From Tessaracoccus aquimaris (lineage in GTDB: Bacteria > Actinomycetota > Actinomycetes > Propionibacteriales > Propionibacteriaceae), in contig NZ_CP019606.1 of the NCBI RefSeq assembly GCF_001997345.1, positions 1,302,001-1,366,000 of the forward strand: a stretch of 64,000 bases of DNA, read 5' to 3'. A program made the translations under genes and the position numbers. Each line of letters opens with the position of its first letter. The first letter of the stretch is position 1. Of the stretch, positions 1 through 9,541 are shown in pieces. The notes under the pieces were generated by a model that saw nothing but the letters and a program-made list of their open reading frames with translations, did not search any database and was not told the DNA's origin.

Positions 1-523
1 ACAAGCTCGGGGAACGAGGCGACTAGCTCGGGGAACGACCGGAACGCTTGGTGGTCGGACCCCTCGACAAGCTCGGGGAACGAAGGACAAGCTCGAGGAG
101 CATCGTTCCTTGAGCCGGCCCGCCGACGAAGTCGCGCGGCCGAGTCGAAAGGTCCGCAACCCTCAACAATGACGGAACCCCACGCACCTGCACAGCAACA
201 GGGACCCGAGAGCGACCGGAGCACTCGGCAATCGGACCCCTCGACAAGCTCGGGGAACGAGGCGACTAGCTCGGGGAACGACCGGATTGCTTGGTGATCG
301 GACCCCTCGACCAGCTCGGGGAACGAGGCGACTAGCTCGGGGAACGACCGGAATGCTTGGTGATCGGACCCCTCGACCAGCTCGGGGAACGAGGCGACAA
401 GCTCGGGGAACGACCGTAGCGCTCGGTGATCGGACCCCTCGACAAGCTCGGGGAACGAGGCGACAAGCTCGGGGAACGAAGGACAAGCTCGGGGAACGTT
501 GGACCCGCGGGAGCGCGCGCCTC
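1..523. repeat. 66-bp tandem repeat array with flanking related units
   Basis: The stretch is non-coding and built from copies of the motif TCGACAAGCTCGGGGAACG and its variant with CTAGCTC. From about position 235 the motif pairs sit in a strict 66-bp period: the GACCCC that opens each unit falls at 235, 301, 367 and 433. Units differ at only a few bases. Because 66 is divisible by three, the array is open in several frames and would encode 22-residue repeats, but nothing else supports translation. Positions 1-234 hold degenerate copies and unrelated sequence. It lies just past the 3' end of the potassium channel gene. The same core motif recurs near 39077, 47330 and 56500. Confidence 0.85.
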
Positions 524-1608
524 TCAGTCGTCGAAGGAGCGCAGGATGTTCTTGTCCTTGGGCGACGGCGGCTGTGCCCTGCGCACCACGATCAACTCGT
601 CGCCGATCTCGATCCGGGTGGCCGACTTGTCGTAGAACCTGCGCAGCGTCCCGTTGCGGATCACGCCGATCACGCGCTCGCCCAGCACCGCGGACGGCGG
701 CTGGCCGACCTCGTCGGCCGTCGCCAGGCGCTGGTGCACCTCGAGTCCTTCGGCGCCGGTGAGCATGTCCTGCATGATCGTGCCCAACTCGGGGCCGATC
801 GCCGACAGGCCGAGCAGGCGGCCCACGGTCTCGGAACTCGTCACGACCGCCGAGGCGCCCGACTGGCGCACCAGCGGAACGTTGTCGTGCTCGCGCACCG
901 ACACGATCACCCCCGCCGTCGGGTTCAACTGGCGCACCGTCAGCGTCGTCAGGATCGACGCGTCGTCGCGGTCAAGCGAGATGATCACCTGCCGCGCCTT
1001 GCTGACCTCGGCCCTGCGCAGCAGCGAGCGGCGGGTCGCGTCGCCCTGGAAGGCCGCATAGCCGTCGAAGTTGGCCTCGTTGACCGCAGCGGTGTTCGCG
1101 TCGATGACCACGATCTTGTCCGGCTTCTCCCCCTGGCGGCGCAGCGTGTTGACCGCGCTACGGCCCTTCGTGCCGTAGCCGATCACGACGATGTGGTTGC
1201 GCATCTTCTTCCTCCAGAAAGAGTCCTTGATCGCGCGGCTGCCCTGGTTGGCGAGCACCTCGATGGTCGTACCGACCAACACCACCAGGAAGGTGATGCG
1301 AAGCGGTGTGATGATCAGGGCGTTGATCAGTCGGGCATGCGGCGCGATCGGGGTGATGTCGCCGTACCCCGTCGTCGTCACCGTGACGGTGGCGTAGTAG
1401 AGCGCGTCGATGAAGGAGACCCCGTCTCCCCCGGTGTTGTCGATATAGGCACCGCGGTCCACCCACACCAGCATGGTCGTGAGCATCAGCAGCCCGAGCG
1501 CCAGCAGAGAGCGGCGAGCCAGTTCCTTGAAGGGGCTCGTCGCTATCCGCGGGAGCGAGACCAGGGACAGGATGCCCCCTTGCTCGCCCCTGACTGGAGC
1601 TTTTCCAT
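524..1608 (-). CDS. Potassium channel protein with RCK (TrkA-N/TrkA-C) domain; frameshifted near its 5' end
   Basis: A two-TM potassium channel subunit that would pass K+ across the inner membrane under control of a cytosolic nucleotide-binding RCK domain. The pore helix and selectivity filter read TTTGYGDITP, followed by the second membrane helix, then a Rossmann fold (HIVVIGYGTKGRSAV) and a C-terminal TrkA-C domain ending near VVRRAQPP. An ATG at 1608 lies 4 nt after the apt stop codon, but the frame breaks at the five-base C run 1575-1579. One extra base there restores the first membrane helix (LARRSLLALGLLMLTTMLVW) and gives 361 residues. Without it, translation could only begin inside that helix, at 1486. 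Part of the co-directional run below secDF and apt. Confidence 0.85.
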
Positions 1609-1612
1609 TGGC

Positions 1613-2152
1613 TCAGACTGTCACCAGCGCGGTGCACTTGTCGATGCCCATCTCGACGAGGCGCTCGCGGCCGTGCAGGAAGCTCAACTCCATCACGACG
1701 CTGACGTGCACCAGTTCGGCGCCCATCGCCTTGAGCAGTTCGGCTGTCGCGCCGATGGTGCCTCCGGTGGCGAGCACGTCATCGACCACGAGCACCCTCG
1801 CGCCGGGAGTGATGGCGTTGCGGTGCATGGTCAGCGTCTCCGAGCCGTACTCAAGCTCGAACGAGTGGCTGATCGTCTCCCCCGGCAGCTTGCCCGGCTT
1901 GCGCACCGGGACGAACCCGGCGCCGAGCGCCAACGCGACGGGGGCGGCGAAGATGAACCCGCGCGCCTCCATGCCGACGACCACGTCGATGCCCTCGGGG
2001 GCGGACGCGACCAACTCGTCGACCGCGGTCTGGAACCCCTCCGGGGAGGCAAGCAGCGGCGTGATGTCCTTGAACACGACGCCCGGCTTCGGGAAGTCGG
2101 GGACGTCGACGATCAGGGAGCCGATCAGCTCCCGGTTCGTGTCGCTGGTCAC
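1613..2152 (-). CDS. apt: Adenine phosphoribosyltransferase
   Basis: Converts adenine and PRPP to AMP in cytosolic purine salvage. The 179-residue length is normal for the family. The PRPP-binding motif VLVVDDVLATGGT is intact near residue 115, and the N-terminal block DFPKPGVVFKDITPLL is characteristic of bacterial Apt. Its start overlaps the secF stop by 4 nt, so the two are probably translationally coupled. In many actinobacteria the order secD-secF-apt-rel is conserved; here a potassium channel gene follows apt in place of rel. Confidence 0.96.
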   Translation of the reverse strand: MTSDTNRELIGSLIVDVPDFPKPGVVFKDITPLLASPEGFQTAVDELVASAPEGIDVVVGMEARGFIFAAPVALALGAGFVPVRKPGKLPGETISHSFELEYGSETLTMHRNAITPGARVLVVDDVLATGGTIGATAELLKAMGAELVHVSVVMELSFLHGRERLVEMGIDKCTALVTV

Positions 2153-3297
2153 TTGCCCTTCCTTCGGTCGGCCCTGCTCACGTTGGTGCGACGCTGCTGC
2201 CGCGCGCCCTGCTCATCGGTCACCTCGACGACGGGCTCCGTCAGAGTGACGGTGCCTGCCGCCGCGCCCGACGTCGCCGCCGTCGCGACGGACTCGCGGT
2301 GAGCCGCCTTGGCGGCCGAGCGGGCCTTACGACGCTCGATCTGCTCGCGGTGCTCGATCATCTTCGGCTCCCGCTCGCGCAGCCACGCCAGCAGGGGCGC
2401 CGCGATGAACAGGGACGAGTAGGCGCCCGCGATCATGCCGACCAGCAGCGCGAGGCCGAGGTCCGCAAGTGGGCCGCTCTGCAGGACCGTGCCTGCAATG
2501 AACAGCGCGAGCACCGGCAGCACGCCGATCACCGTGGTGTTCAGCGAGCGCACCAGCACCTGGTTGATGGCCCGGTTGGCCTGCTCCGAGTACGTGTACG
2601 TGGTGTGCTCGATGCCCTTGGTGTTCTCGCGGATCTTGTCGAACACCACGACGGTGTCGTACAGCGAGTAGCCGAGGATGGTGAGCACGCCGATGACGGT
2701 AGACGGGGTGACGGTGAAGCCGACCGCCGCGTACACGCCGACGGTCACGATCAGGTCGTGGAACACGGCCACGATGGCCGCGATCGACATCTTCCAGTCC
2801 CGGAAGTAGGCAGCGATCAGCACCATGACGAGCGCGACGAACACCACGAGAGCGATGACGGCCTTCTGGGTGATCTGCTGGCCCCACGAGCCGCCGATGG
2901 CGTTGTAGGTGACATCGTCCGGTACGACGCCAGCGATCTTGGCGATCTCGGCGCGCGTGGTCGTCGTCTCTTCGGGAGTCAGCGACCGGGTCTGGATCCG
3001 GATGCTGGAGTCGCCGAGCGAGAAGACCTGCGCGTCGAGTTCGTCGACCGACAGTTCATTCATGTGCGCGCGCACGTCGTCGACGGTGGACGACGTGATC
3101 TTCATGGGCGCCTGGAAGTCGGTGCCTCCGCTGAACTCGATGCCGAGCGTGAGTCCCCGCACCAGCAGCACGACGACCGTGAGTGCCACGAGGATGCCGG
3201 AGAAGATGAACCAGCCCTTGCGGTTCTTCATGAAGTCGTAGGACAGGTGCCCCGTGTACAGCCGTTCGGCGACGCTGAGTTTCTTCTCGGCCATCAT
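2149..3297 (-). CDS. secF: Protein translocase subunit SecF
   Basis: Inner-membrane partner of SecD that uses the proton gradient to help complete Sec-dependent export. The 382-residue protein has a first membrane helix (residues about 28-48), the GIEFSGGTDF block typical of the first periplasmic segment, and a cluster of five C-terminal helices containing GYSLYDTVVVFDKIREN. A charged tail rich in Arg, Lys and Ala follows the last helix. The start overlaps the secD stop by 4 nt; the second ATG, one codon inside, is an equally possible start. Confidence 0.96.
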   Translation of the reverse strand: MMAEKKLSVAERLYTGHLSYDFMKNRKGWFIFSGILVALTVVVLLVRGLTLGIEFSGGTDFQAPMKITSSTVDDVRAHMNELSVDELDAQVFSLGDSSIRIQTRSLTPEETTTTRAEIAKIAGVVPDDVTYNAIGGSWGQQITQKAVIALVVFVALVMVLIAAYFRDWKMSIAAIVAVFHDLIVTVGVYAAVGFTVTPSTVIGVLTILGYSLYDTVVVFDKIRENTKGIEHTTYTYSEQANRAINQVLVRSLNTTVIGVLPVLALFIAGTVLQSGPLADLGLALLVGMIAGAYSSLFIAAPLLAWLREREPKMIEHREQIERRKARSAAKAAHRESVATAATSGAAAGTVTLTEPVVEVTDEQGARQQRRTNVSRADRRKGK

Positions 3298-4928
3298 GCC
3301 TCCTGCGCGATCGTCGAGGTGGAGTCCTTGCGGCGGAGCCTGCGCCCGAGCAGCGACTCCTGCGTGACTCCCATGTGGGCGGCGTCGAGGCCGGAGCCGC
3401 GACGTCCCTCACCGAAGAACTTGGTGCGTCCGAGCAGTTCGACCAGCGGCCGGGTGAAGAAGAACACCACGGCGAGGTCGAGAAGAGTGGTCAGGCCGAG
3501 CGTGAACGCGAAGCCCTTCACCGAGCCGATGGCAAGGATGAACAGCACCACGGCCGACAGCAGCGAGACGGCGTCGGAGATGACGATGGTGCCGCGGGCC
3601 TTCTCCCAGCCCGACTGCAGCGCCGACTTCAGCGACTTGCCTTCGCGGATCTCGTCCCTGATGCGTTCGAAGTAGATGATGAACGAGTCTGCGGTGACGG
3701 CGATACCGACGATGGCTCCGGCGATTCCTGGCAGGTTCAGCGCGAACCCGAACACGGAACCGAGCAGCACCATCATGGCGTAGGTAGCGGCGGCCGCGAC
3801 TGCGAGCGACGCCACCACGACGATGCCCATGGCGCGGTAGTACAGGAACGAGTAGAGCGCCACGACCGCGAGGCCGAGGATGCCTGCGATGATGCCGACG
3901 CGCAACTGCTCGCCGCCAAGCGTCGGGGAGACGGTCTCGACCTGGCTCGGCTCGAAGCTGAGCGGAAGCGAGCCGAACTTCAGCACGTTGGCCAGGCCCG
4001 CGGCCGAGTCGGCGTTGAAGTCGCCTCGGATGATTGCTTCGCCGTTGGCGATCTTCGCCTCTGCGCGGGCCGCGGATTCGACGACGCCGTCCAGCACGAT
4101 CGCGAACATGTTGCGCGGCTGGGTCTGCGAGACGAGGGTGCCGGTCAGGTCGGAGAGGCGCGTGGCGCCCTCCGAGTTGAAGCTCAGCGTGACGGCGTAG
4201 GCGAGGTCACCCTGCGGGATGCCGAAGGAGGCGGTGTTGAGGTCCTGGCCGCGGATCGCGATGGGGCCGAGGAGGTACTTGTAGACGTCCTGGTCGTCGC
4301 AGGCGACGAGCGCGCGGTCCGCATCGTCGTGCGTCGGGTCGCCGCAGGTGAAGTCGGCGAGCGCCTGGGTGTCGGCCGCGGTCGGCTGGTAGGCCAGCAC
4401 GTCGGCCATCGACAGCAGTGGCTCGTCGCCCGCCTGCCCGTCGGCACCACCCGTTGGCGTGGCCGCGGGGCTAGGCGTCGGGGTCGGGCTTGCCGGGGCC
4501 GTCGGCAGGCCAGGCACCGGGGTCTCGCCAGGGCTGGGGGTCGCCGTCGGGCCGGTGCCAGCCGCCACGTCGAGCACTGGCCGGAAGGCGAGCTGCGCGG
4601 TGGCGCCCACGAGTTCGGCCAGGTCGTCGCGGTCGACGTTGGGGGCGGAGACAACGATGTTGCGGTCGCCCTGGATGGCGACGGAGGCCTCACCGACGCC
4701 CAGACCGTCGACGCGCTGCTGGATGATGTCGCGGGCCAACTCGAGCGAGTCCATCGGGACCGACCTGTTGGTGGCCGACAGCGTGATCGTCTGACCACCC
4801 TGCAGGTCGAGGCCGAGCTTCGGCGACCACGTCCTGGTGACCGCCATGATGACGAACAGGCCCGCGATGATGAGCAGGAATACGGTCAGGACGACGGCGG
4901 GGCGTCGCCTCCTAGCGGTGGTCGCCAC
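3294..4928 (-). CDS. secD: Protein translocase subunit SecD
   Basis: Inner-membrane Sec accessory subunit acting with SecF and YajC. The first helix is at residues about 13-33, followed by KLGLDLQGGQTITL, the family signature, a large extracytoplasmic region, and five C-terminal helices with GIAVTADSFIIYFERIRDE. At about residues 122-170 the extracytoplasmic region carries a low-complexity Pro/Thr/Ser/Ala insert, common in actinobacterial SecD but absent from E. coli SecD. Length 544 residues. It directly follows yajC with essentially no gap. Confidence 0.96.
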   Translation of the reverse strand: MATTARRRRPAVVLTVFLLIIAGLFVIMAVTRTWSPKLGLDLQGGQTITLSATNRSVPMDSLELARDIIQQRVDGLGVGEASVAIQGDRNIVVSAPNVDRDDLAELVGATAQLAFRPVLDVAAGTGPTATPSPGETPVPGLPTAPASPTPTPSPAATPTGGADGQAGDEPLLSMADVLAYQPTAADTQALADFTCGDPTHDDADRALVACDDQDVYKYLLGPIAIRGQDLNTASFGIPQGDLAYAVTLSFNSEGATRLSDLTGTLVSQTQPRNMFAIVLDGVVESAARAEAKIANGEAIIRGDFNADSAAGLANVLKFGSLPLSFEPSQVETVSPTLGGEQLRVGIIAGILGLAVVALYSFLYYRAMGIVVVASLAVAAAATYAMMVLLGSVFGFALNLPGIAGAIVGIAVTADSFIIYFERIRDEIREGKSLKSALQSGWEKARGTIVISDAVSLLSAVVLFILAIGSVKGFAFTLGLTTLLDLAVVFFFTRPLVELLGRTKFFGEGRRGSGLDAAHMGVTQESLLGRRLRRKDSTSTIAQEA

Positions 4929-5510
4929 TTACTTGGAGTCCTCCGGGCGGGGCTTCTCCTCGGCGGGGGCCTCGAACGACGGTGCGTCCTTGCGCTCCCA
5001 CGGCTGGTAGTCGCTCGCGTCGTCGTTGGAGGCCTCGACGGTCTCGGTCTCGGCGACGGGCTCGTCGTAGGGGCCGCGGGCCGAGTCGTCGGCGTAGGGG
5101 TTCACGGCGTCGTCAGCGTAGGGGCTGACGGCGTCGTCGGCGTAGGGGCTCGCCTCCGAGGCCTCGTGCGCGAGGGGGGCGTCGAGGTCGGCGTCGTAGC
5201 CGATGCCCACCGGAGCTTCGCCCTCGGCGATCTCGTCGGTGAACTCGAACTCCTCGTCCTCGGCCGTCACCTTGCGGGCGACGTTGCCCTTGAGGACCGT
5301 GATCTCAACCCCGGGGGCGAGTTCGACGATCATCTGGCGCTCGCCGACGTGTGCGATCGTGCCGAAGATGCCGGAGGTCAGCAGCACCCGGTCCCCTTCG
5401 CCGAGCTGGGCTCGCATCTCCTGGTCCTTGCGCATCTTCTTCTGCTGCGGGCGGATCATCAGGAAGTACATGATCGCGAACATCGCGACCATCAAAAGGA
5501 TCAATTCCAT
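4929..5510 (-). CDS. yajC: Preprotein translocase subunit YajC with extended repetitive acidic tail
   Basis: Small accessory subunit of the SecDF complex. The YajC domain occupies about residues 1-90: one N-terminal membrane helix, the [15 protein letters not shown] turn, then a KOW-like segment with [14 protein letters not shown]. The protein is 193 residues, about twice the usual 90-120. The extra C-terminal part is acidic and contains near-identical repeats [24 protein letters not shown], then GPYDEP. The tail should lie in the cytosol and is probably disordered. Immediately upstream of secD in the usual order. Confidence 0.93.
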   Translation of the reverse strand: MELILLMVAMFAIMYFLMIRPQQKKMRKDQEMRAQLGEGDRVLLTSGIFGTIAHVGERQMIVELAPGVEITVLKGNVARKVTAEDEEFEFTDEIAEGEAPVGIGYDADLDAPLAHEASEASPYADDAVSPYADDAVNPYADDSARGPYDEPVAETETVEASNDDASDYQPWERKDAPSFEAPAEEKPRPEDSK

Positions 5511-5579
5511 GGTTCACTCCGGTTGAGTTCTGGGCCACCGCTCAGAATAGCGGAGCCGCGTCGATAGTCATTAACCGCG

Positions 5580-6607
5580 TCATTCGTCTGTGTCGAACAG
5601 CGCGGGCATCGCCGCCGGGGGCGGACGCCCAGGTGGGCATAGGCGGCGCGGGTCGCGACCCGGCCGCGTGGGGTTCTGATCAGCAGGCCCTCCCGAATCA
5701 GGAAGGGCTCGGCGACCTCCGAGACGGTCTCGATCTCCTCCCCCACGCTGAGCGCGAGGGTCGACAGCCCGACGGGGCCGCCGTCGAACAGCTTGCACAG
5801 CGCCTCAAGGACACCACGGTCGAGCCGGTCGAGGCCACGCTCGTCCACCTCGTACAACTCGAGGGCCGCACGCGCCACGTCGCGGTGCGCGGTGGCGTGC
5901 CCCCTGACCTGCGCGAAGTCGCGCACCCGGCGCAGCAGCCGGTTCGCGATGCGGGGGGTGCCCCTGGAGCGGCGGGCGATCTCGCCCTCGGCGGCCTTGT
6001 CGATGCGGATGCCCAGCTTTCCCGCGGAGGCGGCGACGATGCCCGCCAGGTCTGCCGGGTCGTAGAAGTCCAACTGGGCGGTGAACCCGAACCGGTCGCG
6101 CAGCGGGCCGGGCAGCATACCCGCGCGCGTGGTCGCCCCGACCAGCGTGAACGGGGGCAGTTCGATGGGGATGGCGGTCGCGCCTGGGCCCTTGCCGACG
6201 ATGACGTCGACGCGGAAGTCCTCCATCGCGAGGTAGAGCATCTCCTCCGCGGGTCGCGACAGCCGGTGGATCTCGTCGAGGAACAGCACGTCGCCCTCAT
6301 CCAGGCCGGACAGGATCGCCGCAAGGTCGCCGGCGTGCTGGATGGCGGGACCCGAGGAGATCCGCAGCCCTGAGCCCAGTTCCGCGGCGATGATCATGGC
6401 AAGGGTCGTCTTGCCGAGGCCGGGAGGGCCGGAGAGCAGGACGTGGTCCGGGGCGGTGCCGCGGTGCATGGCTGCGTCGAGGACCAGTGCGAGTTGCTCC
6501 CGCACCCGCGGCTGCCCCTCGAACTCGGCGAGCCGCTTGGGTCGCAGCGCAGCCTCGTAGTCGCGCTCCTCGCTCAGTGCGTGCGGGTCGACCTCGGAGA
6601 GCTCCAC
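5580..6607 (-). CDS. ruvB: Holliday junction branch migration helicase RuvB; frameshifted near its 3' end
   Basis: AAA+ motor that drives Holliday junction branch migration with RuvA. Walker A is [13 protein letters not shown], Walker B is [10 protein letters not shown], and the sensor/arginine-finger region [17 protein letters not shown] is present, followed by the winged-helix C-terminus. The reading frame is lost at a five-base G run on the plus strand (5617-5621). One added base gives the expected ending [19 protein letters not shown] and a stop at 5580, for 342 residues. The GTG start at 6607 overlaps the ruvA stop by 1 nt (TAGTG). Confidence 0.93.
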
Positions 6608-7223
6608 TACTTCTTCCTCGCCAGCGAGTTGAGCGCGGCGCGCAGCAGTTGCCCGATGCCGATGTCAGGGTTCTCGTCGACGAGGTGCGCGACGTTGTCG
6701 GCAGCGGTCTCCGCGTCGCGGGCCGACCATCCGAGCCCGGTCAGGCCCTCGGCGACCTGCGCGCGCCACAGTTCGGGCTCCGCGTTGCTGAGCGGCTGGG
6801 GGGCCTCGTCTCCTCCGTCGCTGAGCACGAGCACCTTGTCCTTCAGCTCGATGACGAGCTTCTGGGCGCCCTTGCGCCCGATGCCGGGCACCGAGCACAG
6901 CCTGGCGAGGTCCTCTGCCTGCACGGCGCGGCGGAACTCGCCGGGGGTCAGCACCGACACGATCGCCAGGGCGAGCTTCGGCCCGACTCCCGAGGCGGTC
7001 TGGGCGAGCTCGAAGGCCTCGCGCTCCCCTCCTCCGCGAAGCCGAACAGCGTCATGGAATCCTCGCGGACCACCATCGACGTGTGCACGACCGCCGCCTC
7101 GCCGGGCCGGAGGGCTGCGGCGGTGGACGGGGTGACGTGCACGAGAAAACCGACACCCCCGACGTCGAGCACGCAGGAGGTGGCACCGGCCTTCAGCACG
7201 GTGCCGCTGAGCTGAGCGATCAT
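6607..7223 (-). CDS. ruvA: Holliday junction DNA helicase subunit RuvA; internal frameshift
   Basis: Tetrameric protein that binds the four-way junction and targets RuvB. The N-terminal OB domain starts [10 protein letters not shown] and includes [17 protein letters not shown]. The helix-hairpin-helix part includes the second hairpin [18 protein letters not shown], and the C-terminal UBA-like domain ends LNSLARKK. The frame breaks at the four-base run 7034-7037; one extra base joins [16 protein letters not shown] and gives 205 residues, the normal size. Starts with ATG 4 nt inside the ruvC end. Confidence 0.92.
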
Positions 7224-7741
7224 CGCTTCCCCTTGGCTGCCGCTACGGCCGCGGCGTATCTGTTGGTCGCGGCGCCGCGCCACACCTGCGTGACGGCGAT
7301 GGCGAGCGCGTCGGCCGCGTCGGCCGGCTTCGGTGCTGCGTCGAGACCCAGGATCCTTGTCACCATCGCGGCGACCTGCGCCTTGTCGGCCGATCCCGAG
7401 CCGGTCACGGCCGCCTTCACCTCGCTTGGCGTGTGGAACGTGACTCGCAGCCCTCGGCGGGCGCCGGTCAGCGCCGCGACCCCTGAGGCCTGCGCGGTGT
7501 CCATCACCGATGCGAGGTTGTGCTGCGCGAAGACCCGCTCGATGCCGACCGCCTCAGGCTGGTACTCGTCGAACCACTCGACGAGGCCGCGCTCGAGGGC
7601 AAGCAGTCGGAGCGCGACGTCCTCACCGACGGGGGTCCGGACGACGCCGACGGCCACCAACCGGGGCGGCCGACCGACCGTCCCTTCAACCACGCCGACG
7701 CCGCAGCGGGTGAGGCCGGGGTCGATCCCGATGACGCGCAT
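7220..7741 (-). CDS. ruvC: Crossover junction endodeoxyribonuclease RuvC
   Basis: Dimeric metal-dependent resolvase that cuts Holliday junctions. The first catalytic Asp is in [11 protein letters not shown] at the N-terminus, the Glu in [10 protein letters not shown], and the C-terminal Asp pair in [12 protein letters not shown]. Length 173 residues, normal for the family. It overlaps ruvA by 4 nt and sits 11 nt after yebC, giving yebC-ruvC-ruvA-ruvB, the standard arrangement. Confidence 0.96.
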   Translation of the reverse strand: MRVIGIDPGLTRCGVGVVEGTVGRPPRLVAVGVVRTPVGEDVALRLLALERGLVEWFDEYQPEAVGIERVFAQHNLASVMDTAQASGVAALTGARRGLRVTFHTPSEVKAAVTGSGSADKAQVAAMVTRILGLDAAPKPADAADALAIAVTQVWRGAATNRYAAAVAAAKGKR

Positions 7742-7752
7742 GGAGGTGTTAC

Positions 7753-8526
7753 TCAGTCCTCGTCTTCGAGTGCCTGTGCGACCTCGGGGGTGACATCGAC
7801 GTTGGTGAAGACGTTCTGCACGTCGTCGGAGTCCTCCAACGCGTCGATGATCCGCTCGACCTTCTGGGCGACGTCGACCGAGTCGACCTCCTGGTCGAAC
7901 GAGGCCACGAACTGCACCTCGGAGGAGTCGTAGTCGAGACCGGCCGACTCGATGGCCTTTCGCACCTCGACGAGGTCGTTGGGGTCGGTGTAGGCCTCGA
8001 ACTCGTCACCGTTGTCGGAGACCTCCTCGAGGCCAGCCTCCAGCGCGGCCTCCAGCAGGGCGTCCTCGCTCAGTTCGCCCGAGGTCTGCTTCTTCGGCAC
8101 GACGACGACGCCCTTGCGGGAGAACAGTCGCTGGACGGATCCGACGTCTGCCATGGTGCCCCCGTTGCGGGTGACGGCGACCCGCACGTCGGACGCGGAG
8201 CGGTTGCGGTTGTCGGTGAGGCACTCGATCAGGATGGCGACGCCCGCAGGGCCGTAGGCCTCGTACATGATCGTCTCGTAGTCGGCCCCGCCGGACTCGG
8301 CGCCAGAGCCGCGCTTGACGGCGCGATCGATGTTGTCGTTGGGAACCGAGGACTTCTTGGCCTTCTGGATGGCGTCGTAGAGAGTGGGGTTGCCCGCTGG
8401 GTCACCGCCACCGATCCGCGCCGCGACCTCGACGTTCTTGATCAGCTTGGCGAAGAGCTTGCCCCGCTTGGCGTCGATGACGGCCTTCTTGTGCTTGGTC
8501 GTTGCCCATTTGGAATGGCCGCTCAT
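7753..8526 (-). CDS. YebC/PmpR family protein
   Basis: A widely conserved cytosolic protein of the YebC/PmpR family, described both as a DNA-binding regulator and, more recently, as a factor that helps ribosomes through difficult motifs such as polyproline. The N-terminus [20 protein letters not shown] is diagnostic, the acidic middle domain includes [22 protein letters not shown], and the length (257 residues) is typical. It heads the ruv genes. Which role applies here cannot be told from sequence. Confidence 0.94.
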   Translation of the reverse strand: MSGHSKWATTKHKKAVIDAKRGKLFAKLIKNVEVAARIGGGDPAGNPTLYDAIQKAKKSSVPNDNIDRAVKRGSGAESGGADYETIMYEAYGPAGVAILIECLTDNRNRSASDVRVAVTRNGGTMADVGSVQRLFSRKGVVVVPKKQTSGELSEDALLEAALEAGLEEVSDNGDEFEAYTDPNDLVEVRKAIESAGLDYDSSEVQFVASFDQEVDSVDVAQKVERIIDALEDSDDVQNVFTNVDVTPEVAQALEDED

Positions 8527-8585
8527 CCGGTCCCACTTTCTCGTCGCAGAAGTAACTCTCGATAGAGCAGCCTATCGTGTCGGCC

Positions 8586-9524
8586 CTAAACGACCTTGCT
8601 GAGCAGCGCCACCGCGTCCCGTGTCGTGTAGCCGAGTTCGCGGGCGAGCCGCGAGAGCCCCAGCCCGTCCGGCGTGTCGATCCCGAGGCCCGCCTCGGTG
8701 CAGCCGGATGTGCGCATCGAGCGCAGGCACGAGCCGAGCAGCGCGAGGGAGATGCCACGGCGGCGGTAGTCGGGGTGGACACCGAAGCGTTCGGTCCAGC
8801 CGCCGCAGGGGTCGCCGTCGTCGACGACGCTCATGGCATAGCCGACGATCCGGTCGCCGTCGCGCGCGACGAAGGACCACTCGGGGCGGAAGCCGACGTC
8901 GGCCAGGCGCTGGTTCCATTCCTCGGCCTGGACCTCCGCGCCGCCAATGGGTTTGAAGCAGAGGTTGTGCAGCACGCGCACCTCCTCCGCGTCGGCGGGG
9001 AGGAAGCCCGCGATCGAGATCCCGTCAGCGTCCGGGACCACCAGGGGCTGGCCCAGGTCGCGGTGCAGGTCGTAGTAGTAGCGCTCCGGCTCGAAGCCCT
9101 GCCTGCGGGCGACGCCCTCGAGGCCCGGCCTGCCGACCTCGGCGTAGCAGCCGAGCCACAGCGGAACTCCCGGATGGTTCTCGTCGCGCCAGGCCTTGGC
9201 GCGCTCGATCTGCCACTTCAGGAGCGCGGTGCCGACCATCATGTGACGGTGCACGGGGTGCACGCCGCCCATCAGGTACATCCGGAGCGGATCGGTGCTT
9301 GCGAGGAATCCGGCGCCGAAGGCCGAGAGCGAGGAGTAGGCGTCCCAGCCGCCGACGGCCAACCCTGTTGCGGGGAGCAGGTCTCTGTCGAGGATCGCCG
9401 CGGTCATCCCCGAGAGAACCGAGTTGTCCAGCGCCTCGAGTTGGGCCCTGAAGCTCTCGATCTCGGGGGCATCGTGACTGCCTAAGAGCCGCCACCTGAG
9501 GTGCGGCTCCACATAGGCTTCCAT
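8586..9524 (-). CDS. Tandem GNAT acetyltransferase, MshD-like
   Basis: A 312-residue protein with two GNAT folds. The C-terminal one carries the acetyl-CoA loop VHPDYRRRGISLALL (about residues 235-250), and the N-terminal one has a degenerate equivalent VHPVHRHMMVGTALL. Double-GNAT architecture and the CGGWTERFGVHP segment resemble mycothiol synthase (MshD), but similar proteins of unknown substrate exist, so I do not assign mshD. The ATG at 9524 is preferred because it follows the acyltransferase stop by 17 nt; the frame stays open upstream without a better start. It may belong to the lipid-like cluster at 9542-14213 or stand alone. Confidence 0.75.
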   Translation of the reverse strand: MEAYVEPHLRWRLLGSHDAPEIESFRAQLEALDNSVLSGMTAAILDRDLLPATGLAVGGWDAYSSLSAFGAGFLASTDPLRMYLMGGVHPVHRHMMVGTALLKWQIERAKAWRDENHPGVPLWLGCYAEVGRPGLEGVARRQGFEPERYYYDLHRDLGQPLVVPDADGISIAGFLPADAEEVRVLHNLCFKPIGGAEVQAEEWNQRLADVGFRPEWSFVARDGDRIVGYAMSVVDDGDPCGGWTERFGVHPDYRRRGISLALLGSCLRSMRTSGCTEAGLGIDTPDGLGLSRLARELGYTTRDAVALLSKVV

Positions 9525-9541
9525 GGTCGTCAGTCTACGCC

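Noticed and set aside
163..486. Possible 22-residue repeat protein from the 66-bp array
   Set aside because: No ribosome site, no hydrophobic or functional pattern, and the core repeat occurs elsewhere outside any frame.
1..500. CRISPR array
   Set aside because: Units are continuous 66-bp tandem copies; there are no unique spacers and no cas genes in the window.
287..2302. Long plus-strand open frame starting in the tandem repeats
   Set aside because: It is antisense to the K+ channel and apt genes and reads His/Arg/Asp-rich sequence typical of GC-driven shadow frames; the first part is the repeat itself.
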